DNA from: JABDII01 sp963815325
Lineage (GTDB): Bacteria; Gemmatimonadota; Gemmatimonadetes; Gemmatimonadales; GWC2-71-9
Reading direction: 5' to 3'
NCBI GenBank assembly: GCA_963815325.1
Contig: CAWFGG010000006.1
Coordinates: forward strand, 1-64,000
Length of the DNA: 64,000 nt
Shown here one piece after another: positions 53,353-61,728 of the stretch. Position numbers and translations under genes: made by a program. Position 1 is the first letter of the stretch; each line of letters opens with the position of its first letter. A model generated the notes under the pieces. That model saw only the letters and a list, made by a program, of their open reading frames with translations, was not told the origin of the DNA and did not search any database.

Positions 53353-54197
53353 CCCTGGTCCAGGCCCAGCAGCGCCGCCAGCGACGGCGCCACAGCCCTT
53401 CGCTCAAGCAGCTGTACCAGGAGTACATCCTGGAGCGGGTCGAGGCCTACAAAGACTCCTTCACCAGGACGGAGCTCCTGCGACTGGGGGATGAGGCCGT
53501 CGCCGAGATGGCAGCAACGGCCGAGGGACAGTTCGTCCTCACCGAGGTGCTGCTGCTGGACTCGGTGGACCGCATGATCATCAAGCGACTCTCACTTCCT
53601 TCCTACCCCAAGTGGCGTCGCCATTACGTGGCGCTCCGCGAGGCTCAGCGGGAGCCGACTCACTGGGGCATCGACCCCGCCGATCCGGTGACGTCGCTTC
53701 TGCCACGGCTGGAGCCCGGCGACACGGCCCTGCTCATCGGCGCCGTGACCGAGCCGCTCACTTTCTTGCTGGCCGCCCACGAGGTGGCCGTCACCTTTCT
53801 CGCCCTCGATTTGGCCAGTGTCGAGCGGGTCGAAAACCGAGCCGTCGGCGAGTCCCTGACCGGCTCGCTGGTGGCCTTCGTCGTCCAGCTTGGCGCGTGG
53901 CTTCCTGAGATCAAGGGGCTGAATGTGGTGGCCATCGACACGAGCGCACTCGAGAAGGTGGGCCCGCCGACCCGGGCAGAGCTCATTGGCGAGCTGCAGA
54001 ACCGGACCAACACCAGCGGCGTCCACGTGCTGATCGGCTCGAAGACAGGCCTCGCGCCCCAGGCCTTGCGCGGGAACTACGAGGGCTGGCATGCCCATCG
54101 AACCCACCCGGCCGGACGCCGGACCGGGAGCCTAATACTCCAGAAGCCACTGCGTCAATCAGACACATGCGGCGAGGACGCCTCCGTGTCGATCTAA
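53346..54197 (+). CDS. Unknown protein with Rossmann-like segment, coupled to the metal exporter
   Basis: Up to 283 residues. The first 100 are helical and basic (QRRQRRRHSPSLKQLYQEYI). The second part has a methyltransferase-like alternation: GDTALLIGAVTEPLTFLLAA, then VAVTFLALDLASVERVENRA. The true C-terminus may lie in another frame from about 54090, where a more natural ending MPIEPTRPDAGPGA stops at 54134-ish; this frame instead runs on with HAHRTHPAGRRTG to 54197. Its ATG overlaps the CDF stop. Function unknown. Confidence 0.65.
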   Translation: MLTLVQAQQRRQRRRHSPSLKQLYQEYILERVEAYKDSFTRTELLRLGDEAVAEMAATAEGQFVLTEVLLLDSVDRMIIKRLSLPSYPKWRRHYVALREAQREPTHWGIDPADPVTSLLPRLEPGDTALLIGAVTEPLTFLLAAHEVAVTFLALDLASVERVENRAVGESLTGSLVAFVVQLGAWLPEIKGLNVVAIDTSALEKVGPPTRAELIGELQNRTNTSGVHVLIGSKTGLAPQALRGNYEGWHAHRTHPAGRRTGSLILQKPLRQSDTCGEDASVSI

Positions 54198-54269
54198 CAC
54201 ACCTCCGATTGGGGTGTGCTCATCTAAGTTGTTTCTATTAAATAATTTAGACAATACGAACGCCACGGC

Positions 54270-54300
54270 ATGCCTTCTGCGTTCCTTATATAGGAAGCGC
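54270..54300. promoter_or_regulatory. AT-rich palindrome ahead of the 56-residue gene
   Basis: TTCCTTATATAGGAA (54282-54296) is a 5-bp inverted repeat around TATAT, in an AT-rich patch (54220-54300) that is unlike the surrounding GC-rich DNA. It lies about 60 bases before GTG 54356 and is probably a promoter or operator. Confidence 0.45.
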
Positions 54301-54355
54301 CGGGCATTGTCTGCTGAAACTGGTTGCCCTTGAGATCTCCGCCTAAGAGGTTGCC

Positions 54356-54526
54356 GTGACGAGCGTTCCCCTTCCCGTTCTCGATGAGCCCGTCGGAATC
54401 ATTGTCCGCCTGCGCCAGGGCGCGGCACGGCCCGTTCGTTCGTGGGCCTTCCTCTGGGCTTGGGATGAGGACGGGGCGGCTGGGGATCATTGGCACGAGC
54501 GGGTGCCGGTGGCGCGCCACCCGTAG
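54356..54526 (+). CDS. Small protein of 56 residues, unknown function
   Basis: GTG 54356 with AGAGG six bases upstream opens a frame ending at TAG 54524-54526. The product reads LDEPVGIIVRLRQGAARPVR, then SWAFLWAWDEDG and DHWHERVPVARHP. It has no signal, is rich in Trp, and has a mixed charged/aromatic pattern that looks like real coding sequence. A good terminator follows 25 bases after the stop. Too short for routine gene finders; no family recognised. Confidence 0.6.
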   Translation: MTSVPLPVLDEPVGIIVRLRQGAARPVRSWAFLWAWDEDGAAGDHWHERVPVARHP

Positions 54527-54551
54527 CGGCGGCCCCCCTTTCCAAGCCATG

Positions 54552-54580
54552 AGGCCCCCGTTCGAGGGGCCTTTGTCGTT
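54552..54580 (+). terminator. Rho-independent terminator
   Basis: AGGCCCC, a 7-base loop and GGGGCCT form a perfect stem, followed by TTGTCGTTTT. This is a convincing intrinsic terminator for the 56-residue gene. Confidence 0.8.
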
Positions 54581-54614
54581 TTCTGGGATCGGGGGGGAGG
54601 GGGGGGAAATGCAT

Positions 54615-54637
54615 GGGGCCGGCAGCTGGCCGGCCCC
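54615..54637. terminator. Hairpin downstream of the histone-like gene
   Basis: GGGGCCGGC and GCCGGCCCC form a perfect 9-bp stem with a 5-base loop, 21 bases after the stop of the minus-strand basic gene. Likely terminator for that gene. Confidence 0.65.
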
Positions 54638-54657
54638 GTTGCATCTCAGAAGGCAAG

Positions 54658-54768
54658 TTACTTCTTCTTGGCGGCCTTCCGTCTCCGCTTCTTGGTCGCC
54701 TTCTTGGTTGCCTTCTTCCTACGCTTCGCTGGCTTCTTCGCCTTCTTTGCCTTCTTACGAGCTGCCAT
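54658..54768 (-). CDS. 36-residue Lys/Arg/Ala-rich protein, histone-H1-tail-like
   Basis: ATG 54768, with GGAGG eight bases upstream, opens a frame of 36 codons that stops at TAA 54658-54660. Nearly all residues are Lys, Arg or Ala, with a Lys-Pro-Ala step and two Thr: MAARKKAKKAKKPAKR begins it and KRRRKAAKKK ends it. That is the composition of histone H1 tails and of bacterial Hc1/HctB-like or AlgP-like proteins. It would bind nucleic acid by charge. It lies divergent from formate dehydrogenase and has its own terminator. Confidence 0.78.
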   Translation of the reverse strand: MAARKKAKKAKKPAKRRKKATKKATKKRRRKAAKKK

Positions 54769-55317
54769 CGTGGCCTCCTCCAATTGGAGTACATACCGTC
54801 TCGGACACTATGACCGGACGGGCCTGCATGGGGAGCAATGTCGCTCCCGCACTTCCCCGTCCATCACATCGATGACCGGGAAACTCGGGGCGGCTGATCC
54901 GCACTCGCCGCAAGGCAAAGCATGATCGACTGGGCACCTGATCCTCGACGTTCAGATAGTGATTCAGAGCGCGTAATCTTTCAGTCGAAGTTTGCGCTGC
55001 TGTCCTATCACTGAACCGAGCATCGTGCCCCACGGGATCCGAAATCGATCACGGGCACGTACTGTACCCATGTACAAAATCGAAACTTTTTCGTTTCGCG
55101 CAATACCCTAAGCAATATTCGTCTCGTTCCATCCCGCTCCGGCAACAGCGGCTGAGCATCGAATTCATGACGCGAGTTACCCTGTGAGTCATGCAAATCG
55201 CAATGCATCGCCCAGTCGTGCATGACATCGGATCGTTGTGGCCGCATCGCGTGAGTGCCCTTGCCTGCCGCCAGAAAGGGCTCTATTCTCGACACGAAAC
55301 CCCTCTTCGGCGGACGC
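54769..55317. other. Long divergent intergenic region
   Basis: 549 bases between the basic 36-residue gene (minus) and formate dehydrogenase (plus). A CGAAAC...GTTTCG inverted repeat lies at 55081-55098, and a second AT-rich stretch at about 55065-55125, perhaps a promoter or regulator site. I saw no further gene or structured RNA. Confidence 0.4.
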
Positions 55318-58260
55318 ATGGGGACACTGACAATCAACCGACAACAGATCGCTTTCACACCCGGTGCCAGCATCCTGGATGCCGCCCGCGCCGCTGATAT
55401 CCGTATCCCCACGCTCTGCTGGTACCCCAAGCTCCCAACGGTCGGCAACTGCCGAATCTGCCTGGTGAGCGTCCAGGGCGAGCCGAAGCTCATCGCCGCG
55501 TGCGCCACGCCGGCGACCGACGGCATGACGGTGGAGACCGACAGTCCGGCCGCGATCGCCAGCCGCCGCTCCGTTCTCAATTTCCTGCTCCAGCGCTACC
55601 CCGGAGACCATCTGGCCAACGGCGGACGAGCCCAACCGGAGAACGAGTTCGAGCGATACGTGGTGGAGTACCAGGTCCCGATTCCGGACCGTCGGGTCCT
55701 GCCACTCCGCACGGGAGACGAGCGGCCCGGCGACGTCATGATCCAGCACGACATGAGCCGGTGCATCCTCTGTACCCGGTGTGTCCGAGCCTGTGAGGAC
55801 ATCCAGGAAGTCGGCGTGCTCGACGTGTCCGAGCGGGGCCCCGCCACCCAGATCATCGTGGGCGGGGACGGAAACCCCGATCACGCCGGGTGTACCTGGT
55901 GCGGTGAGTGCGTCCGAGTATGCCCCACGGACGCCATTTTCGAGTTCATGCCCAGTCGGCGATTCGGCCGCCAAGCGCTGCTCACCCCTGACTCGGTCGC
56001 CCGGTCGGTCTGCCCCTACTGCGGGGTCGGATGCCAGGTCGACCTCCACGTCAAGCAGGGGCAGCTCATGCGGGTCACCTCGCCGTGGATCGAGGAGGCC
56101 ACTCCCAACCAGGGCTCCACCTGTGTCAAAGGGCGCTTCGGATACGACTTCGGACAACATCGGGACCGGCTCAAGACTCCGCTCATCCGCAAGGGCTGGG
56201 TGCATGACGGGAGCGCCTGGCGCTGGACCGGAGCCACGCCGCGCTATCGGGAAGGCCCGTGGCACACGATCGAGGAGCTGGGGCGAGAAGCAAAGCCACG
56301 GCCGCCGTTTCGGAGCATGGGGAAACCGCCCCAGACAGGACGACGCACCACAACCGAGAGCGATGTCCGCGACCAGGCCTCGACCCCGGCCGCATGGTTC
56401 AGCGCATTCCGCGAAGCCACCTGGGACGAGGCCCTGAGCCTCACCGCGCAAGAACTCCTCCGGATCAAGGACGCGCACGGGCCGAGCGCCCTCGCCGCAC
56501 TCTCCTCGGCCAAATGCACCAATGAGGACAATTACGTCTTCATGCGGATGGTGCGGGCGGGCTTGGGAACCAACAGCGTCGACCACTGCACCCGGCTGTG
56601 TCACTCGACGTCGGTCTCAGCCATGAACCGCGCCATGAGCACCGCTGCGGCGTCCGGCTCGATGCGCGAAATCGAGGAGGCCTGTGACGTCATCTTCATT
56701 GCCGGGGCCAACACCACGGAATCACACCCCGTGTTCGGTGCCCTCATCAAGCGAGCGGTCACCCGTGGGGCCCGGCTGATCGTGGCCGACGTTCGCCGGA
56801 CGGAGCTCGCGGCCATGGCCGACATCCACCTGCAGATGCGGCCGGGAACGGACGTGGCGCTGTTCAACACGATGCTGAATCACATCATCCAGCGCGGGCT
56901 GGTGAACCAGGCATTCATCGCCGAACGGACCCGGGAATTCGAAGCAGTCGCGGCGGCCGCGGCCCCCTACACCCTGGAGGTCGGGTCCAAGCTGACCGGC
57001 ATTCCCCAACACCTGATCGGACAGGCAGCGGAGTTGTACGCGTCGGGCCCCAACACGTCGACCCTTTGGGCCATGGGGCTAACGCAACATTCGACCGGCA
57101 CGGACATCGTGGCGGCGCTGCTCAACCTGATCTTGGCCACAGGCATGATCGGCCGCTGGGGAGCGGCCATGTTCCCGATCCGCGGCCAGAACAACGTGCA
57201 GGGCGCGAGCGACATGGGGGCCATCCCCTTTGTGTACACCGACTATCGCTCGGTCAAGGATCCGGCGCACCGGGCCGACTACGCGCGCGTGTGGGGGGTC
57301 CCGGAAGAGGCATTGTCGCTCGAGGAGGGGTTCATGGTCACGGAACTGCCCAAGGATGGGAGCCCGGTGCGTGGGCTCTACATCATGGGCGAGAACCCCG
57401 TCATGTCCGATCCCGACATCTCGCATGCCGAACACTGGGTGCGCAGCCTCGAATTCCTGGCGGTCCACGACCTCTTTCTCACCGAAACCGCCCGCTGGGC
57501 CGACGTGGTGCTCCCGGGGTCGTCGTTTGCCGAGAAACAAGGCACCTTCGTGAATACGGAGCGCCGGATCCAGTTGAGCGAGCCTGGATTGGACCCGCCG
57601 GGACTCTGCCGACGCGATCTCGACATCCTGGTGGATCTGAGCAACCGCCTGGGCTTGCCGACTCGGTTCACCACCGCCGAGGAGGTGATGCAGGAGATCG
57701 CGCAGGTGACGCCATCGTGGCGCGGCGTGACCTACGCCGGGATCAAGCGTCACGGCGGGCTCCAATACCCTGTTACCGACGAGGACTCGCCCGGGACCCC
57801 CTTCCTGTTTGCCGACGGCTTCCCGACTGCGGACGGCCGGGCCAGCTTCGTCCCGGTCGAGGCCTTGCCGCCGAGCGAACTGCCGGATGAGGAGTTCCCG
57901 TTCGTCATGGGTACCGGGCGGCAGATGTACCACTGGCATACCGGCACCATGACCCGACGCTCTGAGGGCCTGGATGCCCGGGAGCCCGTACCGGTGGTGG
58001 AAATTCACCCAGCCGACGCGGCAGCTCTCGGCGTAGCGGATGGGGACACGGTCCGGATCACCTCGCGTCGCGGCTCGATCGTGATCGGGGCTCGGCTGTC
58101 GGACCGCCAAGCGCCGGGACAGATATTCGTCCCCATGCATTTCCGCGAAGCCGCCGCCAACTTGTTGACCAACCCCAAGCTCGACCCGTACGCCAAAATC
58201 GCCTCGTTCAAGGTGAGCGCGGTCCGCGTGGAGGCGGTCCCGGCCGGGACCGTTCCCTGA
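55318..58260 (+). CDS. Formate dehydrogenase alpha subunit (Mo-bisPGD, Cys type) with NuoG-like N-terminus
   Basis: 980 residues. The N-terminus is a [2Fe-2S] domain with Cys spacing x10, x2 and x13, beginning LCWYPKLPTVGNCRICLVSV. Next is a 2[4Fe-4S] ferredoxin domain (RCILCTRCVRACEDIQ; CTWCGECVRVCPTDA), then the catalytic [4Fe-4S] motif CPYCGVGCQVDLHV. The molybdenum ligand is Cys428 in DHCTRLCHS, with the catalytic His next to it, so it is the selenium-free form. A segment of about 75 residues replaces a short loop between RLKTPLIRKG and FREATWDEAL. The C-terminal molybdopterin-binding domain is GTGRQMYHWHTGTMTRRSEG. It would oxidise formate; no beta/gamma subunit or FdhD lies in the window. 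Confidence 0.92.
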   Translation: MGTLTINRQQIAFTPGASILDAARAADIRIPTLCWYPKLPTVGNCRICLVSVQGEPKLIAACATPATDGMTVETDSPAAIASRRSVLNFLLQRYPGDHLANGGRAQPENEFERYVVEYQVPIPDRRVLPLRTGDERPGDVMIQHDMSRCILCTRCVRACEDIQEVGVLDVSERGPATQIIVGGDGNPDHAGCTWCGECVRVCPTDAIFEFMPSRRFGRQALLTPDSVARSVCPYCGVGCQVDLHVKQGQLMRVTSPWIEEATPNQGSTCVKGRFGYDFGQHRDRLKTPLIRKGWVHDGSAWRWTGATPRYREGPWHTIEELGREAKPRPPFRSMGKPPQTGRRTTTESDVRDQASTPAAWFSAFREATWDEALSLTAQELLRIKDAHGPSALAALSSAKCTNEDNYVFMRMVRAGLGTNSVDHCTRLCHSTSVSAMNRAMSTAAASGSMREIEEACDVIFIAGANTTESHPVFGALIKRAVTRGARLIVADVRRTELAAMADIHLQMRPGTDVALFNTMLNHIIQRGLVNQAFIAERTREFEAVAAAAAPYTLEVGSKLTGIPQHLIGQAAELYASGPNTSTLWAMGLTQHSTGTDIVAALLNLILATGMIGRWGAAMFPIRGQNNVQGASDMGAIPFVYTDYRSVKDPAHRADYARVWGVPEEALSLEEGFMVTELPKDGSPVRGLYIMGENPVMSDPDISHAEHWVRSLEFLAVHDLFLTETARWADVVLPGSSFAEKQGTFVNTERRIQLSEPGLDPPGLCRRDLDILVDLSNRLGLPTRFTTAEEVMQEIAQVTPSWRGVTYAGIKRHGGLQYPVTDEDSPGTPFLFADGFPTADGRASFVPVEALPPSELPDEEFPFVMGTGRQMYHWHTGTMTRRSEGLDAREPVPVVEIHPADAAALGVADGDTVRITSRRGSIVIGARLSDRQAPGQIFVPMHFREAAANLLTNPKLDPYAKIASFKVSAVRVEAVPAGTVP

Positions 58261-58341
58261 GAACCACGATGCGGCCTCGGCACCCCGACACCGCGTCCAC
58301 ACGATCATGACCATTCCTCCGGACCGCCCCCGCCGGGGTCG

Positions 58342-59139
58342 ATGACCATGGACCTCGGTCTCGCAAACAAGGTTGCCCTCGTCTGTGGCAGCTCCAGCGG
58401 GCTGGGAAAAGCCATCGCGAAGGCACTCGCCCTCGAGGGCGCGCGCGTGGTCATCAATGGCCGCGACGATGAGCGACTGGCGGCCGCCGAGGCCTCGCTG
58501 GCGCGCGATGGGGCGGCCCCGGCGGCTCGTCTCGTCGCAGACGTGTCGGTGGTCGAGCAGGCGGAAGACTTGGTGCGGCGAGCCGCGCAGCAATTGGGCT
58601 CCGTCGATATCTTAGTGTGTAACGCGGGCGGACCGGTTCAGGGCACGGCACGCGACCTCCCGGGCAATGCGTGGCTCGACGCGCTGCGGCTCAACCTCCT
58701 GTCCACGGTGCACCTATGTCGCGCAGCGATCGAGCTGATGATCGCCCGAAGGTGGGGTCGGATTCTCTGCGTGACCTCGGTCGCCGCCAAACAACCCGTG
58801 GCTGGGTTGATACTCTCGACCACTGCACGCGCCGGTGTGCTCGGGTTCGCCAAGAGCCTCGCGGACGAGGTCGCGGCATACGGCGTCACGGTGAACACCT
58901 TGTGCCCGGGCTACATTGAAACGGAGCGCCTGGTGGCCTTGGCGGAGACGCGAAGCCGTGCCCAGGACCGGCCGCGAGATGAGGTACTGAACGAGATGGC
59001 CCGATCCGTACCGCTGGGTCGCGTTGGGAAGCCGGAAGAGTTGGCCTGGGCCGCGGCCTTCTTGGTCTCGGAGCGGGCGCGCTACATCACGGGCACGGCG
59101 CTGAGCATCGACGGAGGACTGGCACGGGCAATCCAGTAG
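58342..59139 (+). CDS. Short-chain dehydrogenase/reductase with altered catalytic site
   Basis: 265 residues, classical SDR fold. NAD(P) binding is KVALVCGSSSGLGKAIAKAL, then DILVCNAGG. At the YxxxK position the protein reads STTAR in LSTTARAGVLGFAKSL, so both the catalytic Tyr and Lys are replaced, while the Ser in VTSVAAK is kept. The ending YITGTALSIDGGLARAI is normal. Related FabG-like proteins without Tyr-Lys exist and their activity is unclear. It lies between formate dehydrogenase and tdh on the same strand. Confidence 0.87.
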   Translation: MTMDLGLANKVALVCGSSSGLGKAIAKALALEGARVVINGRDDERLAAAEASLARDGAAPAARLVADVSVVEQAEDLVRRAAQQLGSVDILVCNAGGPVQGTARDLPGNAWLDALRLNLLSTVHLCRAAIELMIARRWGRILCVTSVAAKQPVAGLILSTTARAGVLGFAKSLADEVAAYGVTVNTLCPGYIETERLVALAETRSRAQDRPRDEVLNEMARSVPLGRVGKPEELAWAAAFLVSERARYITGTALSIDGGLARAIQ

Positions 59140-59170
59140 CGGCGCCCCGTGGAGCATTCATCGGAGGAAC

Positions 59171-60211
59171 ATGCGAGCCCTCGTGAAGTCCAAAGCTGGA
59201 CCCGGCATGGAGCTGAAGGATGCCCCTCAGCCGGCATGCGGCCCAAACGATGTCCTCATCCGCGTGCATCATGCCGGCTTGTGCGGCACCGACCTGCACA
59301 TCTGGAATTGGGATTCCTGGGCGAGCCGGCGCCTCAAGCCGCCGGTCATTATCGGACACGAATTCGCCGGTGTGATCACGCAGCTGGGCCCGGAGGCGGA
59401 GGCAACGGGGGTCCTGGCGGTGGGCGACCCGGTCACGGCCGAGGGCCATATCGTGTGCGGACACTGCCTTCAATGCCGCACCGGGAGCGCCCACCTGTGC
59501 CGCCGGACCCAAATCATCGGGGTCGATCGTGACGGCGCCTTTGCCGATTACATCGCCATGCCCGAGTCCAACGTCATGAAGCTCGAGGGCATTCCGACCG
59601 AGATCGGCGCGATCATGGACCCAATGGGCAACGCCTTCCATACCGTGTTCGAGACGGACGTCACGGCACGCACGGTGTTCATCCTCGGCTGCGGCCCCAT
59701 CGGCTGCTTTGCGGTTGGCGTGGCGCGAGCGGCCGGCGCATCGCTCGTCATCGCCAGTGACATCATCGAGCGTCGCCTTGAAATCGCGCGTACCATGGGC
59801 GCCCATTTCACGCTCAACGCTGGGTCGGACGACGTCACCGCGCGAATCCTCGAGCTGACCGACGGGGAAGGAGTGGACGTGGTGTGCGAAATGAGCGGGC
59901 ACCCGAGCGGTCACGCCCAAGCCTTTGCCGTCGCCCGGCTAGGCGGCCGCGTCAACCTCCTCGGAACCCCATCGCAGACCACCGAAGTCGATTTCGCGCG
60001 GGACATCATTTTCAAGGGATTGACCCTGTACGGGGTCACCGGCCGGCGAATGTACCAGACCTGGCATCAGATGCAGCGGTTCCTCCGCGGCGGGCTGCTG
60101 GATCCGCTCCCGGTGATCACCCACCGCTTCCCGCTGGAACGCTTCGCGGAGGCAATTCAGGTGATCAAGGCCGGAAAGGCGGGGAAGGTCATACTGGAGA
60201 TCGGCGCATGA
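59171..60211 (+). CDS. tdh: L-threonine 3-dehydrogenase
   Basis: 346 residues, zinc-dependent medium-chain dehydrogenase. The catalytic zinc site is AGLCGTDLHIWNWDSWA with GHEFAGVI, the structural zinc has four Cys in IVCGHCLQCRTGSAHLC, and NAD binding is FILGCGPIGCFAVGVARAAG. DLHIWNWD is specific to Tdh. It oxidises threonine to 2-amino-3-ketobutyrate. GGAGGA lies upstream of ATG 59171, and the stop overlaps the ATG of kbl, whose product uses the ketobutyrate. Confidence 0.95.
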   Translation: MRALVKSKAGPGMELKDAPQPACGPNDVLIRVHHAGLCGTDLHIWNWDSWASRRLKPPVIIGHEFAGVITQLGPEAEATGVLAVGDPVTAEGHIVCGHCLQCRTGSAHLCRRTQIIGVDRDGAFADYIAMPESNVMKLEGIPTEIGAIMDPMGNAFHTVFETDVTARTVFILGCGPIGCFAVGVARAAGASLVIASDIIERRLEIARTMGAHFTLNAGSDDVTARILELTDGEGVDVVCEMSGHPSGHAQAFAVARLGGRVNLLGTPSQTTEVDFARDIIFKGLTLYGVTGRRMYQTWHQMQRFLRGGLLDPLPVITHRFPLERFAEAIQVIKAGKAGKVILEIGA

Positions 60212-61407
60212 ACAGGAGCCTGGACCAACGACTGGACGCGGATATCCAGGGGTTCAAACGGGACGGCGTCTACAAGCGGCTCAATTATCTCGACGGCCCG
60301 CAGGCCCCCCGGGTCGTGATGGACGGCCGGGGAGAGGTCATCATCCTGTCGTCCAACAACTACCTCGGATTGAGCGCGGAGCCCGAGGTCGTGGAAGCCG
60401 GCAAGGCGGCCCTGGATCGGTTCGGCGCGGGGACCGCATCGGTTCGGTTCATTTGTGGCACATTCACCGTCCACCGAGACCTCGAACGAGCCTGCGCACG
60501 CCTGGTGGGAACGGAAGCCAGCCTGAGCTTCGTCAGCTGCTGGAACGCAAATGAGGCCCTCCCGGCCACCATCCTCGGTCCCGACGACATCATTCTGAGC
60601 GACCAGCTCAATCATGCCTCGATCATCGATGCCATCCGGCTGGCCAAGTCCATCGCCAAGTGCGACGCGGTCGTTTACGATCATGGCAATCTCGACGACC
60701 TCAAAGCAAAGCTGGAGGCGGCGCGCGACCGAAAGATCAAGTTGGTCATTACCGACGGTGTATTCTCGATGGAGGGCGCGATAGCCAACCTCCCAGGCCT
60801 CGCGGAACTCTGTCGGGCGCACGACGCACTCCTGATGGTCGACGATTCACACGCGACCGGGGTATTGGGAACTCACGGACGCGGCACCGCCGAGCACTTC
60901 GGCATGCTGGGAGAAGTGGACATCATTACCTCCACCCTGGGCAAGGCCCTGGGCGGTGCCGCGGGCGGCTTCGTTGCCGCATCGGCCACCGTGTGCGACT
61001 ACCTCACGCAACGGGCGCGACCGCAGCTCTTTTCAAACGCGCTGCCCCCGACCGTGGCGGCGAGTGCCCTCGCGAGCGTGGAGTTCCTCGAGCGCCACCC
61101 CGAACGCGTCGCCCAGCTCATGGCGAGCACTCGTTATTTCCGCGAAGGTCTCCGGTCGTTGGGCTTTTCGCCGCTGCCAGGCGAGACACCAATCATTCCG
61201 GTCATTCTGGGCGACACGGCAAAGGCCATCCAGATGAGCGACATGCTGCTCGATGCGGGGGTGTTCGTGACCGGGTTCGGCTACCCGGTGGTGCCAAAGG
61301 GAGAGGCGCGGGTCCGCTGCCAGATATCCGCGGCACACACCAAAGAGGACCTCGACCAGGCGCTCGACGCATTCCAGCGAGTCGGCCAGCGTCTGGATGT
61401 GATCTAA
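60208..61407 (+). CDS. kbl: Glycine C-acetyltransferase (2-amino-3-ketobutyrate CoA ligase)
   Basis: 399 residues, PLP-dependent alpha-oxoamine synthase. The opening EVIILSSNNYLGLSAEPEVV and FGAGTASVRFICGTFTVHRD are family signatures. The cofactor Lys is in IITSTLGKALGGAAGGFVAA, and DDSHATGVLG supplies the Asp and His. It splits 2-amino-3-ketobutyrate with CoA into glycine and acetyl-CoA. Coupled to tdh by ATGA overlap; together they convert threonine to glycine. Confidence 0.96.
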   Translation: MNRSLDQRLDADIQGFKRDGVYKRLNYLDGPQAPRVVMDGRGEVIILSSNNYLGLSAEPEVVEAGKAALDRFGAGTASVRFICGTFTVHRDLERACARLVGTEASLSFVSCWNANEALPATILGPDDIILSDQLNHASIIDAIRLAKSIAKCDAVVYDHGNLDDLKAKLEAARDRKIKLVITDGVFSMEGAIANLPGLAELCRAHDALLMVDDSHATGVLGTHGRGTAEHFGMLGEVDIITSTLGKALGGAAGGFVAASATVCDYLTQRARPQLFSNALPPTVAASALASVEFLERHPERVAQLMASTRYFREGLRSLGFSPLPGETPIIPVILGDTAKAIQMSDMLLDAGVFVTGFGYPVVPKGEARVRCQISAAHTKEDLDQALDAFQRVGQRLDVI

Positions 61408-61728
61408 GTGCTGTATTTCGCAAGCGATAGGGACGATTGCCCTTGGCAGGGCGGCCTTGCCGAATGCAACGGACCCCGGCCCATCGCCAGGCTGTGACCT
61501 CCAATTTGCGGAGTCAAACCCTGTTTCCGCCCATCAGGGAGGCTGATTTCGTCGCCAAGACGGGGTCTGGGGCCCCGGAACCAGCCGCAATCCAGCCCCC
61601 AGGCAAGAGATTTGCTACTGGCCCGGTGGGTCACAGGACCAGCGGGTCGCTGCGGGAAGGCCGAGGCATGCTCCGCAACGGGCCGGCGTCCCCGTAATTC
61701 ACTGCCACAACCCAACGGAGGCACAGTG
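61408..61728. other. Intergenic region
   Basis: 321 bases between kbl and the outer-membrane protein gene. No gene, terminator hairpin with U tract or structured RNA was recognised; it presumably carries the promoter of the outer-membrane protein gene. Confidence 0.3.

Noticed and set aside
54595..54610. Run of G bases as a G-quadruplex
   Set aside because: It is a simple homopolymer-like tract in a noncoding gap; no positional support for a function.
57079..58593. A 504-codon open frame on the minus strand
   Set aside because: It is antisense to the formate dehydrogenase and SDR genes, with His/Gly/Arg-rich composition typical of a shadow frame.
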